The position numbers were made by a program, and so were the translations under genes. Positions 63,352 to 64,000 of a stretch of 64,000 bases of DNA are shown here, piece by piece (position 1 is the stretch's first letter; every line of letters begins with the position of its first letter). The DNA comes from Streptomyces sp. NBC_00490 (GTDB taxonomy: Bacteria; Actinomycetota; Actinomycetes; Streptomycetales; Streptomycetaceae), in the NCBI RefSeq assembly GCF_036013645.1, contig NZ_CP107869.1, forward strand, positions 2,294,001-2,358,000, written 5' to 3'. The notes under the pieces are model-generated. The model did not search any database. It was given only the letters and a program-made list of their open reading frames with translations, and was not told where the DNA came from.

Positions 63352-64000
63352 TCAGGGGCCGTCCGGGTCGGATCGGTTCAGCGCCGGCTTCGGCGTCTGA
63401 CCTGCCGTCAGCAGCACGTCCGCCGCCGAGGTGTCCGTCACCAGGCTGGTGACGAGTCCGGACCGCAGCACGGCGTCGATGGCCATCGCCTTGCGTGCCC
63501 CGCCCGCGATCGCGACGACCTCGGGGATACGGCGGAGCTGGTCCGCCTTGACCGTGATGCACCGCTCGCCCAGGTCCCGGCCCACGCGGCGCCCGTCGGC
63601 GTCGAAGAGGTGCGCGGAGGTCTCCGCGGCGACGCCGAGGGTGGAGTAGTGCGCCCGCTCCTCGTCGCTGAGCATGTCGTACACCGTGGAGACACCCGGC
63701 CCCCAGGAGCCGATGGAGACACACGCGACCGTGACCTTGTCGAAGTACTCGAAGGCCCGGGCGATCCCCGTCTGGTTGCGCAGCGCCGCCGCGGTGGCCG
63801 CGTCCGGCAGCAGCATCGGGGCGTAGATCGGGTGGGCGTCGCCGCCCGAGACCTGCGCGGCCCGCCGTACCGCCTCCACCGAACCGCGCTCGGCGGTCCC
63901 GGCGTCGTACACCCCCGTCAGCTGCACCACCGTGCACGGCGGCAGCCGGTCGAGGGCCGCCGCCATGTGAATCGTGGACCGGCCCCAGGCCAGGCCCAGG
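63352..64000 (-). CDS. SorC/DeoR-type sugar-binding regulator, partial
   Basis: The C-terminal 216 or so residues are present; the gene runs off the right edge, so the helix-turn-helix is not seen. LGLAWGRSTIHMAAALDRLPP and VVQLTGVYDAG, then FEYFDKVTVACVSIGSWGPG and VVAIAGGARKAMAIDAVLRSGL, are typical of the SorC sugar-phosphate-sensing domain. It regulates sugar or nucleoside use; its target is not in view. Confidence 0.88.
   Translation of the reverse strand, partial: LGLAWGRSTIHMAAALDRLPPCTVVQLTGVYDAGTAERGSVEAVRRAAQVSGGDAHPIYAPMLLPDAATAAALRNQTGIARAFEYFDKVTVACVSIGSWGPGVSTVYDMLSDEERAHYSTLGVAAETSAHLFDADGRRVGRDLGERCITVKADQLRRIPEVVAIAGGARKAMAIDAVLRSGLVTSLVTDTSAADVLLTAGQTPKPALNRSDPDGP

Overview
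The window is chromosomal DNA from a Streptomyces-type actinomycete. It has very high GC with strong third-position bias and frequent GTG starts. Several genes are typical of the group: RbpA, a DUF5995 protein, an ECF41 sigma factor and a chitinase with DasR-like boxes. From memory, the order rbpA - fxsA - ppm - chitinase - rib/his operon - guaB1 matches the S. coelicolor SCO14xx region. It reads as ordinary core-to-arm chromosome: I see no integrase, transposase, phage, CRISPR, rRNA or tRNA genes, and no biosynthetic cluster.

Layout. 1-2.6 kb: the start of a minus-strand operon that looks like a condensin-type system (kleisin-like, small winged-helix subunit, then the first 30 codons of an SMC/MukB-like ATPase). 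This resembles Wadjet/MksBEF anti-plasmid systems and is the best candidate for an under-described system. 2.7-7.9 kb: a GntR/FCD regulator divergent from MFS - D-glutamate-cyclase-like - pxpA - pxpB - pxpC, with a perfect FadR-type operator between them. 8-12.3 kb: HEAT and ankyrin proteins, a small membrane protein and an FtsK-like protein whose Walker A lysine is replaced. 12.4-16.8 kb: a YczR-YczE-like MocR/membrane pair, a glycerophosphodiesterase and a UMF1-type MFS protein. 17-19 kb: rbpA with a sigma-R promoter, fxsA and ppm. 19.5-26 kb: amidohydrolase, Lrp regulator, phosphotransferase pair and acyl-CoA dehydrogenase. 26.3-30 kb: GH18 chitinase, TetR regulator, a 46-residue protein and a Tat-exported C39-like protease. 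30.2-33.2 kb: uridine-kinase-like protein, a candidate small RNA and an orphan EccA-like AAA ATPase carrying a TTA (bldA) codon. 33.3-35.7 kb: two coupled CNNM/CBS membrane proteins.

35.8-40.8 kb: an FMN riboswitch followed by ribE-ribM-ribBA-ribH-hisE-hisG-PH protein, largely with overlapping or closely spaced genes. 41-42.8 kb: an ECF41 sigma factor and its likely target epimerase gene, with an ECF41-like promoter between them. 42.8-52.3 kb: ROK regulator with divergent MFS gene, GH6 protein, DUF5995 protein, amine oxidase with nitrilase, and another MFS gene. 52.4-58.7 kb: an ABC importer operon ending in an unusual HAD phosphatase/EEP phosphodiesterase fusion, divergent from a GntR-UTRA regulator with a clear operator. 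58.8-62.5 kb: amino-acid permease with Lrp regulator, and guaB1. 62.6-63.3 kb: a barstar-like inhibitor and a lipobox-bearing RNase Sa-like enzyme. The right edge cuts a SorC-type sugar-sensing regulator.

Most clusters pair a transporter and enzymes with a linked regulator. In six of them a near-perfect palindrome or sigma-factor promoter can be read directly in the intergenic space.
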